DNA from: HXMU1420-13 sp965601825
Lineage (GTDB): Bacteria; Bacteroidota; Rhodothermia; Balneolales; Balneolaceae
Direction: 5' to 3'
Assembly: GCA_965601825.1 (NCBI GenBank)
Contig: OZ271839.1
Location: forward strand, 1,054,001-1,118,000
Length of the DNA stretch: 64,000 bases
The notes beneath the pieces are model-generated. The model was not told where the DNA came from and searched no databases. It saw only the letters and a program-made list of their open reading frames with translations. Shown here in pieces: positions 54,069 through 60,961 of the stretch. The stretch's first letter is position 1. The number at the start of each line of letters is the position of its first letter. Both the position numbers and the translations under genes were made by a program.

Positions 54069-54410
54069 ATGAATAAATATATGCTGATTTTATTCGAAAC
54101 CGGTGAAGCTTATGAAAACATGTCTCCCGAAGAATACAAAAAGGAAATTGAAGCTCATAGTAAATGGATTCAGGAATTAGGAGCACATTATGATTCTGGT
54201 GAACCATTAGAGCGTGATGCTAATTCGGTTAGAGGAAAAGACAAATTAGTTACTGACGGACCATATATTGAGTCAAAAGAGTTGGTAAGTGGATTTTATC
54301 TGATTAATGCTAAGAATCTGGAAGAAGCAACTGAGTTATCGAAAGGGTGTCCCATTTTAAAATTGGGCGGTTCGCTGGAAGTAAGGCCTGTTATGCATAT
54401 TGAGATGTAA
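54069..54410 (+). CDS. DGPF/YCII-domain protein, second copy
   Basis: A 113-residue paralogue of the preceding gene: MNKYMLILFETGEAYENM, TDGPYIESKELVSGF and KGCPILKLGGSLEVRPVM. It has the best Shine-Dalgarno of the window. The sigma-factor gene begins immediately after its stop codon with no spacer, so the two are translationally linked. Confidence 0.88.
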   Translation: MNKYMLILFETGEAYENMSPEEYKKEIEAHSKWIQELGAHYDSGEPLERDANSVRGKDKLVTDGPYIESKELVSGFYLINAKNLEEATELSKGCPILKLGGSLEVRPVMHIEM

Positions 54411-55673
54411 ATGGAATCGAAAACAAAAATGATGGATCATCTATTTCGGCGTCAAGCAGGGAAGATGACATCAATTCTAATAAATCTTTTTGGCTTTGAA
54501 CATTCTGATCTAATTGATGATGTAGTACAAGAAACCTTTTTAGCTGCACTTAAAAATTGGGGGCTGAAAGGTGTTCCTGAAAACCCTGAAGGTTGGATGA
54601 TGCAGGTTGCAAGGAATAAGCTAATAAATGAACTCAATCGGATTAACAGGCATGGAAATTTAAATCAAAAATATGCTGAATTATCTGAATTCGAACGATT
54701 AGTAGATGAACCTGACGAAGTCATTAAAACTGAGCAGATTCAAGCTTTCTTTAAATGTTGCTCTCCCGAATTAACCTCTAAATCACAGGTAATACTGGCC
54801 CTTAAAATTGTATCAGGTTTCGGTGACAAAGAAATTGCCAAAGCCATGTTAATGAATGAACAAGCAGTTAGGAAATCAGCGTATCGAGCGAAAAATTCAT
54901 TGATACAAATAGGCAAAGCATCTTTAATTTTGAGTAGAGATGATTATCAAGAAAGATTAGATGCAGTACTTAGGGTTCTTTATTTAATGTTCAACGAAGG
55001 CTATAGATCTACATCTTATGAAGAGGTTATAAACGAAGAGATTTCTTTTGAAGCGATAAGGATATGTGAATGGCTTCTAGATTTGGATGGAATAGATTAT
55101 GGTAAAGTCCATGCATTGCTGGCATTGATGTTGTTTAATTTTGCTAGATTTACTTCCAGAATTGACGATTCTAATCAAATCGTTGACATTGAACATCAGG
55201 AGCGTTCAAAATGGGATAAAAACTTAATTAATAAGGGGGCATATCATCAGGGGAAGTCAAGACAAAGCGAATCCTTATCAAGATATCATATTGAATGTGG
55301 GATTGCCTCTGCTCATTGTTTCGCAAGAAGCTATGCTGAAACAAATTGGGAAATGATTCTAATGTATTATCAGACGCTAAAAGAGTTTGATAATTCCACT
55401 ACCGTTCAAATAAATCATTCAATCGCTCTTTGTGAATCAGGAAATGCCCAAGAAGCTTTAATTCAATTAAAAGCAATTGAAAGCGAAAGTAAAAAAGACT
55501 CCAGCCAATTATTCGCAGCTATCGCAAAAGTGTATGAGAGACTTAAAGAAATTGAAATGGCTCGATCATACTATAAGGTCGCAATCGATATGACATCACA
55601 TTTGGGCGAACGAGCATTTCTAGAAAATAAATTATCGCTGTTACTTACGAATACTCAAGGATCGAATAATTAG
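54411..55673 (+). CDS. ECF42-type RNA polymerase sigma factor with C-terminal extension
   Basis: A 420-residue protein. Residues ~1-165 form sigma2 and sigma4: HSDLIDDVVQETFLAALKNW, ENPEGWMMQVARNKLINEL, then ALKIVSGFGDKEIAKAMLMN and the helix EQAVRKSAYRAKNSL. Residues ~175-415 form a large helical extension (LRVLYLMFNEGYRST, then TPR-like repeats including INHSIALCESGNAQEAL), typical of ECF42 sigma factors, where the extension controls activity in place of an anti-sigma factor. The linked DGPF genes are the defining neighbours. The stimulus is unknown. Confidence 0.88.
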   Translation: MESKTKMMDHLFRRQAGKMTSILINLFGFEHSDLIDDVVQETFLAALKNWGLKGVPENPEGWMMQVARNKLINELNRINRHGNLNQKYAELSEFERLVDEPDEVIKTEQIQAFFKCCSPELTSKSQVILALKIVSGFGDKEIAKAMLMNEQAVRKSAYRAKNSLIQIGKASLILSRDDYQERLDAVLRVLYLMFNEGYRSTSYEEVINEEISFEAIRICEWLLDLDGIDYGKVHALLALMLFNFARFTSRIDDSNQIVDIEHQERSKWDKNLINKGAYHQGKSRQSESLSRYHIECGIASAHCFARSYAETNWEMILMYYQTLKEFDNSTTVQINHSIALCESGNAQEALIQLKAIESESKKDSSQLFAAIAKVYERLKEIEMARSYYKVAIDMTSHLGERAFLENKLSLLLTNTQGSNN

Positions 55674-55811
55674 AGTTAGAATAATCTGTTGATAACTATT
55701 CGACGTTTAGAGAAAGAGAGGTGAGAAGTTTAAATATAGGCGGTTTTGTGTAGTTAAGAGTGAGTATAAATACGTAGTTTTTTAAATAATAATGTGGAAA
55801 ACTTATTTTTT

Positions 55812-55840
55812 TTGTGCATACTTAACCCTCTTTATCTTAG
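55812..55840 (+). promoter_or_regulatory. Candidate promoter of the motor operon
   Basis: TTG at 55812-55814 and TATCTTAG at 55833-55840 are separated by 18 bases; the -7 has two mismatches to TAnnTTTG. The ATG of the rotor gene is at 55888. This lies in the 214-base spacer after the sigma-factor gene. Confidence 0.35.
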
Positions 55841-55887
55841 ATACAACAATAACTACAGGCACATAACATACTCTACAGGGGTTTGAA

Positions 55888-57729
55888 ATGGTTGAGAAAA
55901 CACAAAAATGGCTATTAGTACTGGCGTTTGCCTTTATGACCACTGGTTTATTTGCTCAAACATTACCAGGTCAGGCGGTTTCACCTGACGTACAGGAAGA
56001 AGCAACTAAGTACGAACAATATTATGAAGTTGTATTAAACAATGCACTCTCTGACTATTACAGAAGAGGTACCTTTATTGTTGATGCAAAAGCTACTCTG
56101 GAAAGAGTATTAGTACCACGAGGGTACGAGGTTATTGAAGGAGAAGAACCTATTCGGATAGAGAATTTACCCGGACTTCCATTTGTTCCTCCAAATCTTC
56201 AAGGTGAAACTGAGGGTACAACAGATAGTTTAAGAGCTTCAGGATTTGATGCACGTTTTAGGCTCACTAGATTGAATATTAAGGTGCTTGTGGATACTTC
56301 ATACAGTGATGAAGATGTTGAATTTGTTGAAGAAGCAGTGACTTTAATAGCTAATGCAGACCCTTTTAGAGGTGACATTGTTACTGTAGAAAAGAAAGTA
56401 TTCCCGCGAAGTGCACGAGCTATCCAGCAAGATGAGCCAATGGATAGTAATGTTGATCAACCTGTCGCTGCGGAACAAGTAGAAAGACTTGGTGCAATAG
56501 ACGAAACTCAAACGGCAGAACCAGAACCCAACATGTTTTTGGGGATTGATTGGAATAATCCTCAACATTTATTGTACGTAGTAGGAATTCTAGCAGCCTT
56601 ATTTCTTATAACATTACTTTATGCTTTGCTGAAAAAACCTACACGTAAAGATGAAGAAATGCGCCTTCCTTATCCTGCTTTTGATGGTGCATCTCCATTG
56701 CCGGCAGTTGATTTGAAAACTGATGAACCAAAAGGACCGGATGCAAAAACGCTTGCACAATTTGAAGAGGATAAAACATACGTCACTAATAATTGTATTA
56801 GTCACCCCAATGCAATAGCGGATTTAATAGGTCAGTGGGTGGCAAGTGATGATGAACAAGGTATTATCAGATCAGCAAAAGCACTTTCAAGTGTAGATGA
56901 AAAATTGATTAATGTACTTGAACCACATATGAAAGTGGAAACCTTTGATGCAGTTAAGTATGCCATCTCTAACACTGAAGAGTCTACACTAGATGAAAAA
57001 ATAGATGAGGCAAAAGCATTTCGAAGAAGTATTCAGCAAGTAAATTCTAAGAACGGAGCATCTGATTCTGGTTCGAACTTATTCGATTTTGTGTATCAGT
57101 TAACAGATGTTCAGCTGCAACATTTGATCAAAGAAGAATCGGATGAACTAGTTGCTATTCTTCTGGCTCAGATAGCCGGTGAACGAGCCGGTGCATTGCT
57201 ACAAAAATTGGATGATCAAAAACGTATTTCAATACTACTGAAAATGGGTAAAATTAATAATATCCCAATTTCAGTATATAAGAAAGTTGCTGCACATTTC
57301 TCGAATAAGGCGCTTTCGGTCTCCGATATGAAATATGTAGCTGCAGATGGAATTGATTCAATTCTAGCAACCATCGAAACTCTGCCATTAAATGAGCAAG
57401 ATGATTATGTTCGATCTATTGCCGAACAAGACCTGAATCTTGCAAAACGAATCAAGAAGTTCTTTATCGGTTTTGATGATCTGCCAAAAGTAAAAGATGA
57501 AATGCTGCAATCGGCATTGGAGGAAGTTCAAACTGATATCATCATTCTTGCTCTTAAAACTGCACCTGCAGCGGTTCGTGAAAAAGTGCTTAAAGTTCGT
57601 CCGAAAAGAGAGCAGCAGCTTATACTTTCCGAAGTTGATAATCCTGCTGAAGTTGCTAAAACAGCAATTGAAGACGCTCAGAAAACTCTGTTATATGCTG
57701 TAAGAAGAAAAATGAAAACTGAGGGCTAA
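55888..57729 (+). CDS. FliF-FliG-like single-chain rotor protein
   Basis: A 613-residue protein combining parts of the flagellar MS-ring and rotor switch. Residues 1-24 are a signal peptide or first membrane helix (ending LFAQ). Residues ~124-173 resemble the FliF ring-building motif RBM3 (RLNIKVLVDTSYSDEDVEFV, FRGDIVTVEKKVF). A transmembrane helix (228-248) follows. Residues 306-324 (HPNAIADLIGQWVASDDEQ) match the FliG-binding tail at the end of FliF (DPRVVALVIRQW in Salmonella). The rest resembles FliG: N domain (~325-385), middle (397-470; FDFVYQLTDVQLQHLIKEES) and C domain (480-611; FFIGFDDLPKVKDEMLQ, LALKTAPAAVREKVL). The FliM-binding EHPQ is ESDE (417-420). First gene of a motor operon. 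Confidence 0.82.
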   Translation: MVEKTQKWLLVLAFAFMTTGLFAQTLPGQAVSPDVQEEATKYEQYYEVVLNNALSDYYRRGTFIVDAKATLERVLVPRGYEVIEGEEPIRIENLPGLPFVPPNLQGETEGTTDSLRASGFDARFRLTRLNIKVLVDTSYSDEDVEFVEEAVTLIANADPFRGDIVTVEKKVFPRSARAIQQDEPMDSNVDQPVAAEQVERLGAIDETQTAEPEPNMFLGIDWNNPQHLLYVVGILAALFLITLLYALLKKPTRKDEEMRLPYPAFDGASPLPAVDLKTDEPKGPDAKTLAQFEEDKTYVTNNCISHPNAIADLIGQWVASDDEQGIIRSAKALSSVDEKLINVLEPHMKVETFDAVKYAISNTEESTLDEKIDEAKAFRRSIQQVNSKNGASDSGSNLFDFVYQLTDVQLQHLIKEESDELVAILLAQIAGERAGALLQKLDDQKRISILLKMGKINNIPISVYKKVAAHFSNKALSVSDMKYVAADGIDSILATIETLPLNEQDDYVRSIAEQDLNLAKRIKKFFIGFDDLPKVKDEMLQSALEEVQTDIIILALKTAPAAVREKVLKVRPKREQQLILSEVDNPAEVAKTAIEDAQKTLLYAVRRKMKTEG

Positions 57730-57732
57730 GCC

Positions 57733-58812
57733 ATGAGAAGTGTTTTCATTATAAGCGTATTTGTGCTGTTCTCGTTTAGTGATTTCGCGCAAGCTCAGGA
57801 TCGAAAAAGTGGCGTCCCTTATCAAATGGGGCAGATTAGTGAACAGATGGTCGATCAATTAAGTGATGTGCCGGCAAACATTCGTAGAGTTGCTGTTTAC
57901 AAACTGAATTACAATCCAATGCGATTCACCGTTCAGGAAGTTGAATATATAAGAGGCGAAATTGAAACGGCTTTTAGAGAATTTGCAGGTTTAACTGTTT
58001 TATCTCCCCCTGAATTGGAACCCAACGATAAGATGAAAATCGTTGGTAATGATAGTACACTTCAAATCCTAAATATTCAGGGCCGATCTTTAGCTGACGT
58101 TAATTCTGATCTGCTTACAGAAATTGCTGCTAATTATGGTGTGCAAGGATTGGTAGAAGTCAGTATGCAGAAACGTAATCCTGATGGATTGGTTCTTTCG
58201 ATTCGAATGATTAATCCTAGATCGAGAGAAATAATTTGGACTCAGAGTTTCATTTCAAATCCTTTTACAGTCGATGTTGTAGTTGACAAAGGTAAAACTG
58301 CAATGGTTAATTTCGGTGCTGGTAGTATGGAATCAGAATCGATTACGCGAGCTGATACTACAGTTGCTAATCCAGATACCGCTATTGCAGATATCATTGT
58401 CACTTTTAGTGCAGCATTTACTTATAGGCAGCCTTTAAATGTCGACAACAGTGCGTATATCGGATTCAATGCGGGATTAAATATTTTAAGAGCACGTGAA
58501 GTAGATGCCTTTAATGTCACATTGTTTGAGTTTGGTGCAACCTATTATCAGGCAATAACAAGTAAAAATGAAGACATTGATGATTACCGAGTGATGTTAT
58601 TTCTGAATGCGAATGTTCAATTCCCACTTGGAAAACCTACCGGAGAGTTCTTCTCTGCAAAACCGGGCGTAATGTTCAATTTGAGTGATAATCTTGGGCT
58701 TTCACTCTATTCAAACCTGATAGTATCCGGTGAAACACTAACGTTAGAAAACAACGATAAAATCTCTTACAGTAAGGTGGGATATGGAATACAGGCAGTT
58801 ATTAGATTCTAG
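57733..58812 (+). CDS. Outer-membrane protein with FlgO/CsgG-like domain and beta-barrel
   Basis: A 359-residue exported protein (signal peptide ending DFAQAQ). Residues ~50-175 have the alternating pattern of FlgO/CsgG/LpoB-type periplasmic domains (RRVAVYKLNYNP, EIETAFREFAGLTVLSPPEL, LTEIAANYGVQGLVEVSM, RMINPRSREIIWTQSF). Residues ~215-359 form amphipathic strands ending AVIRF, consistent with an outer-membrane barrel. FlgO and FlgT belong to outer rings around some sodium-driven polar flagella, so this could anchor the motor to the outer membrane (inference). It starts 3 bases after the rotor gene, and its end overlaps the lipoprotein gene by 29 bases. Confidence 0.65.
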   Translation: MRSVFIISVFVLFSFSDFAQAQDRKSGVPYQMGQISEQMVDQLSDVPANIRRVAVYKLNYNPMRFTVQEVEYIRGEIETAFREFAGLTVLSPPELEPNDKMKIVGNDSTLQILNIQGRSLADVNSDLLTEIAANYGVQGLVEVSMQKRNPDGLVLSIRMINPRSREIIWTQSFISNPFTVDVVVDKGKTAMVNFGAGSMESESITRADTTVANPDTAIADIIVTFSAAFTYRQPLNVDNSAYIGFNAGLNILRAREVDAFNVTLFEFGATYYQAITSKNEDIDDYRVMLFLNANVQFPLGKPTGEFFSAKPGVMFNLSDNLGLSLYSNLIVSGETLTLENNDKISYSKVGYGIQAVIRF

Positions 58813-59407
58813 AATCTTTGTGGTTTTACTTATTGGGATGACATTTGCCGGATGTAGATCAGCGGCTAATGTACAGGAACAAGTTGAACAAGCTTCTCAA
58901 AATACCGCTTCATTGAATGAACAAACGGCGTCAGATGATAGGAATTTACTACAAGGTGAAGCGCGTAGTAATCCGATTATTGTTTCATACCAGAATGCGA
59001 GTTCTAATATTCAGATTTCGTTAGATCCATCTCAGGATGAGTTTTATTTGGATTTGAAAGGTATCAGACCTACAGAAAGTGATTCAATAGTTGTAATTGA
59101 TTCAAGCCTTGTAAAAAACAGAGAGGCTGATATTCAGACATTACTCTCAAGCTATAGAAAAGCACAGGATTTATTTTATCTAGGGGAATACAGAGATGCA
59201 CTTGCAGAAGTGGACAAAACCCTGGAAATACAGGAAACAGCGGATGCCTACGCATTAAAAGGAACCATCTTCTTTATGATGGAAAATCCAACAGCTGCTC
59301 GCGCAAATTGGAATCGAGCAGTACAGATGGATCCAAATATTCCGGTACCAAGTATTCCGGAATTAGAAACGTTAATAAACGATATACGTGAGGATGGGGA
59401 TCAATGA
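58784..59407 (+). CDS. TPR lipoprotein of the motor operon
   Basis: A 207-residue lipoprotein (lipobox TFAGC, Cys24). After a disordered Asn/Gln-rich linker and a beta segment (SNIQISLDPSQDEFYLDL), residues ~120-200 form two TPR-like repeats (RKAQDLFYLGEYRDALAEVD, ALKGTIFFMMENPTAARANW). TPR lipoproteins often act as pilotins or assembly scaffolds in envelope machines. It overlaps the upstream gene by 29 bases and the downstream stator gene by 4 bases, so it belongs to the operon. Confidence 0.75.
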   Translation: MEYRQLLDSRIFVVLLIGMTFAGCRSAANVQEQVEQASQNTASLNEQTASDDRNLLQGEARSNPIIVSYQNASSNIQISLDPSQDEFYLDLKGIRPTESDSIVVIDSSLVKNREADIQTLLSSYRKAQDLFYLGEYRDALAEVDKTLEIQETADAYALKGTIFFMMENPTAARANWNRAVQMDPNIPVPSIPELETLINDIREDGDQ

Positions 59408-60225
59408 GACTTTCTTTAACTAATATACTCGGGGTAATTTTTAGTATAGGAATATTAGCATTTGGGATAACAGAGATAACGAGTGTTACCAATGTTCTAA
59501 GTTCTATTCCGGTACTTTCAGATTATACATTTTTGAATTTACCCAGTTTGTTTATTGTAATGGGTGGGATTTTAAATGCCGTATTTATAACCTACCAACC
59601 CAGATATGTTGGGCAGGCATTCTTTAGTATCCTGTATCTGTTTAGTCAGGCGCGAACATCTGCACGAACATTGGAAACCGATTTAGGTGAAATGCTTATT
59701 TGGAATGATGAAATTAAAAGTGATCGTGTTAAAGCTCTAAGTAAATTAGAAGACGAACATACAGGCGAAGTTGCGGGCTATTTATTTTCTTTGATGAGTA
59801 CAAACTACTCAAATGATGATATCAAGGAATTTGGTTCAAATCACATTGAAGAGCATTATTTCCGACAATTAGTTGTAGTAGATGTTCTTCGCGCCATGGG
59901 TGGAGCCGCACCATCCTTCGGGATGTTTGGTACCTTATTCGGACTTGTAGTTATGTTAGGACAGTTAGAAAATCCATCTGGAATGGGACCGGGATTGGCA
60001 GCAGCTTTAATCACAACTTTATATGGAATTTCTTTAGCTCGTTTCGTTTTCTATCCGATAGCAGAGAAAATCAAAAATGTAGCTCAATTAAATCGATTCC
60101 GTGAGTATTTCATTCTCGAAGGTGTTTTACTTATTAATGAGCGAAAATCTTCATTCTATTTACAAGATAGATTAAGTACGTATCTAAGAAGAGACTTTAA
60201 GAATAATCAACAAGCAGATAACTAG
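59404..60225 (+). CDS. MotA/PomA-like stator subunit
   Basis: A 273-residue inner-membrane protein with four transmembrane helices (about 8-25, 44-64, 168-188, 197-218) and a cytoplasmic loop between the second and third. TM3 reads GAAPSFGMFGTLFGLVVMLG and TM4 GMGPGLAAALITTLYG then FYPIAEKIK; both match PomA/MotA, with the channel prolines Pro170 and Pro218. The two threonines in ITTLYG are as in sodium-type PomA, so Na+ may be the coupling ion (inference). The four-helix layout separates it from three-helix ExbB/TolQ. Its ATG overlaps the lipoprotein stop by 4 bases. Confidence 0.87.
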   Translation: MRLSLTNILGVIFSIGILAFGITEITSVTNVLSSIPVLSDYTFLNLPSLFIVMGGILNAVFITYQPRYVGQAFFSILYLFSQARTSARTLETDLGEMLIWNDEIKSDRVKALSKLEDEHTGEVAGYLFSLMSTNYSNDDIKEFGSNHIEEHYFRQLVVVDVLRAMGGAAPSFGMFGTLFGLVVMLGQLENPSGMGPGLAAALITTLYGISLARFVFYPIAEKIKNVAQLNRFREYFILEGVLLINERKSSFYLQDRLSTYLRRDFKNNQQADN

Positions 60226-60236
60226 AAGGTGATAGC

Positions 60237-60914
60237 GTGATTGGTCGCAATTATTCTGGAAATTCTGATATACAAGAAGAACACGTTGAAGATCAAGAGT
60301 GGTTACTAACCTATAGTGACATGATTACTCTGCTTCTTGCTTTCTTTGCAATGTTGATTGCCGTGTCTTATGTGGATTTAAATCTCTGGGAACAGATGAA
60401 GCAAGGACTTCGATCTGAAATCTCTAAAGAAGAAAATGTTCGCACACCACTTGCAGAAGTAAAAGCTGATCTCGATCAACTATTAGCTGTTGAGAAGGCG
60501 CAAGGCATGGTAGATATTACACTTGATAGAGATGGTATCAATCTGTTTTTTTCAAGCAGCTCATTCTATAATTCAGGGGAAGCTCAGTTACTCCCAACAG
60601 GTCAGGGAATTATTGATAAGGTTACCCAGGCAATGAATGCTTTGGAATTCTATAATTTCAACGTTGATGTGGAAGGTCATACTGATAATGTTCCTATAAA
60701 TACTCCGGTTTATCCATCAAATTGGGAGTTATCAGTGGCACGCGCATCAGGAGTAGTTAAATATTTTATTGAGGATGGAATCGAAGCTAATCGACTGAAA
60801 GCTTCCGGTTATGCAGATACAAAACCGGTTGTACCACATGTGGATGAGCAAGGGAATAACATCATCGAGAATAGAGCGCTAAACCGGCGCATTGTTGTAA
60901 GAATTTATTATTGA
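60237..60914 (+). CDS. MotB-like stator subunit with OmpA domain
   Basis: A 225-residue protein: short cytoplasmic N-terminus, one membrane helix (TYSDMITLLLAFFAMLIAVS, residues 25-44) with the ion-binding Asp at 28, a linker (45-110), and a periplasmic OmpA-like peptidoglycan-binding domain (about 115-225; DVEGHTDNVPI, SNWELSVARASGVVKYF, RALNRRIVVRIYY). This is the MotB/PomB arrangement. The start is GTG 60237 with AGAAGG seven bases upstream. With the MotA-like protein it should form an ion-driven stator anchored to the cell wall. Confidence 0.9.
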   Translation: MIGRNYSGNSDIQEEHVEDQEWLLTYSDMITLLLAFFAMLIAVSYVDLNLWEQMKQGLRSEISKEENVRTPLAEVKADLDQLLAVEKAQGMVDITLDRDGINLFFSSSSFYNSGEAQLLPTGQGIIDKVTQAMNALEFYNFNVDVEGHTDNVPINTPVYPSNWELSVARASGVVKYFIEDGIEANRLKASGYADTKPVVPHVDEQGNNIIENRALNRRIVVRIYY

Positions 60915-60961
60915 AAGTTCAATAATTAGAAATCAGCCAAAAAGTAGTTTTATATTCTAGA

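Noticed and set aside
55888..57729. Type III secretion injectisome ring protein SctJ
   Set aside because: SctJ has no FliG-like region, and no export-apparatus or secretin genes are present.
59404..60914. Zorya-type antiphage system (ZorA/ZorB)
   Set aside because: The MotA-like protein lacks the long cytoplasmic tail of ZorA, there are no ZorC/D/E helicase or nuclease genes nearby, and the first gene of the operon is FliF/FliG-like.
59404..60914. ExbB-ExbD or TolQ-TolR pair
   Set aside because: Four membrane helices in the first protein and an OmpA-type peptidoglycan-binding domain in the second fit MotA/MotB, not ExbBD or TolQR.
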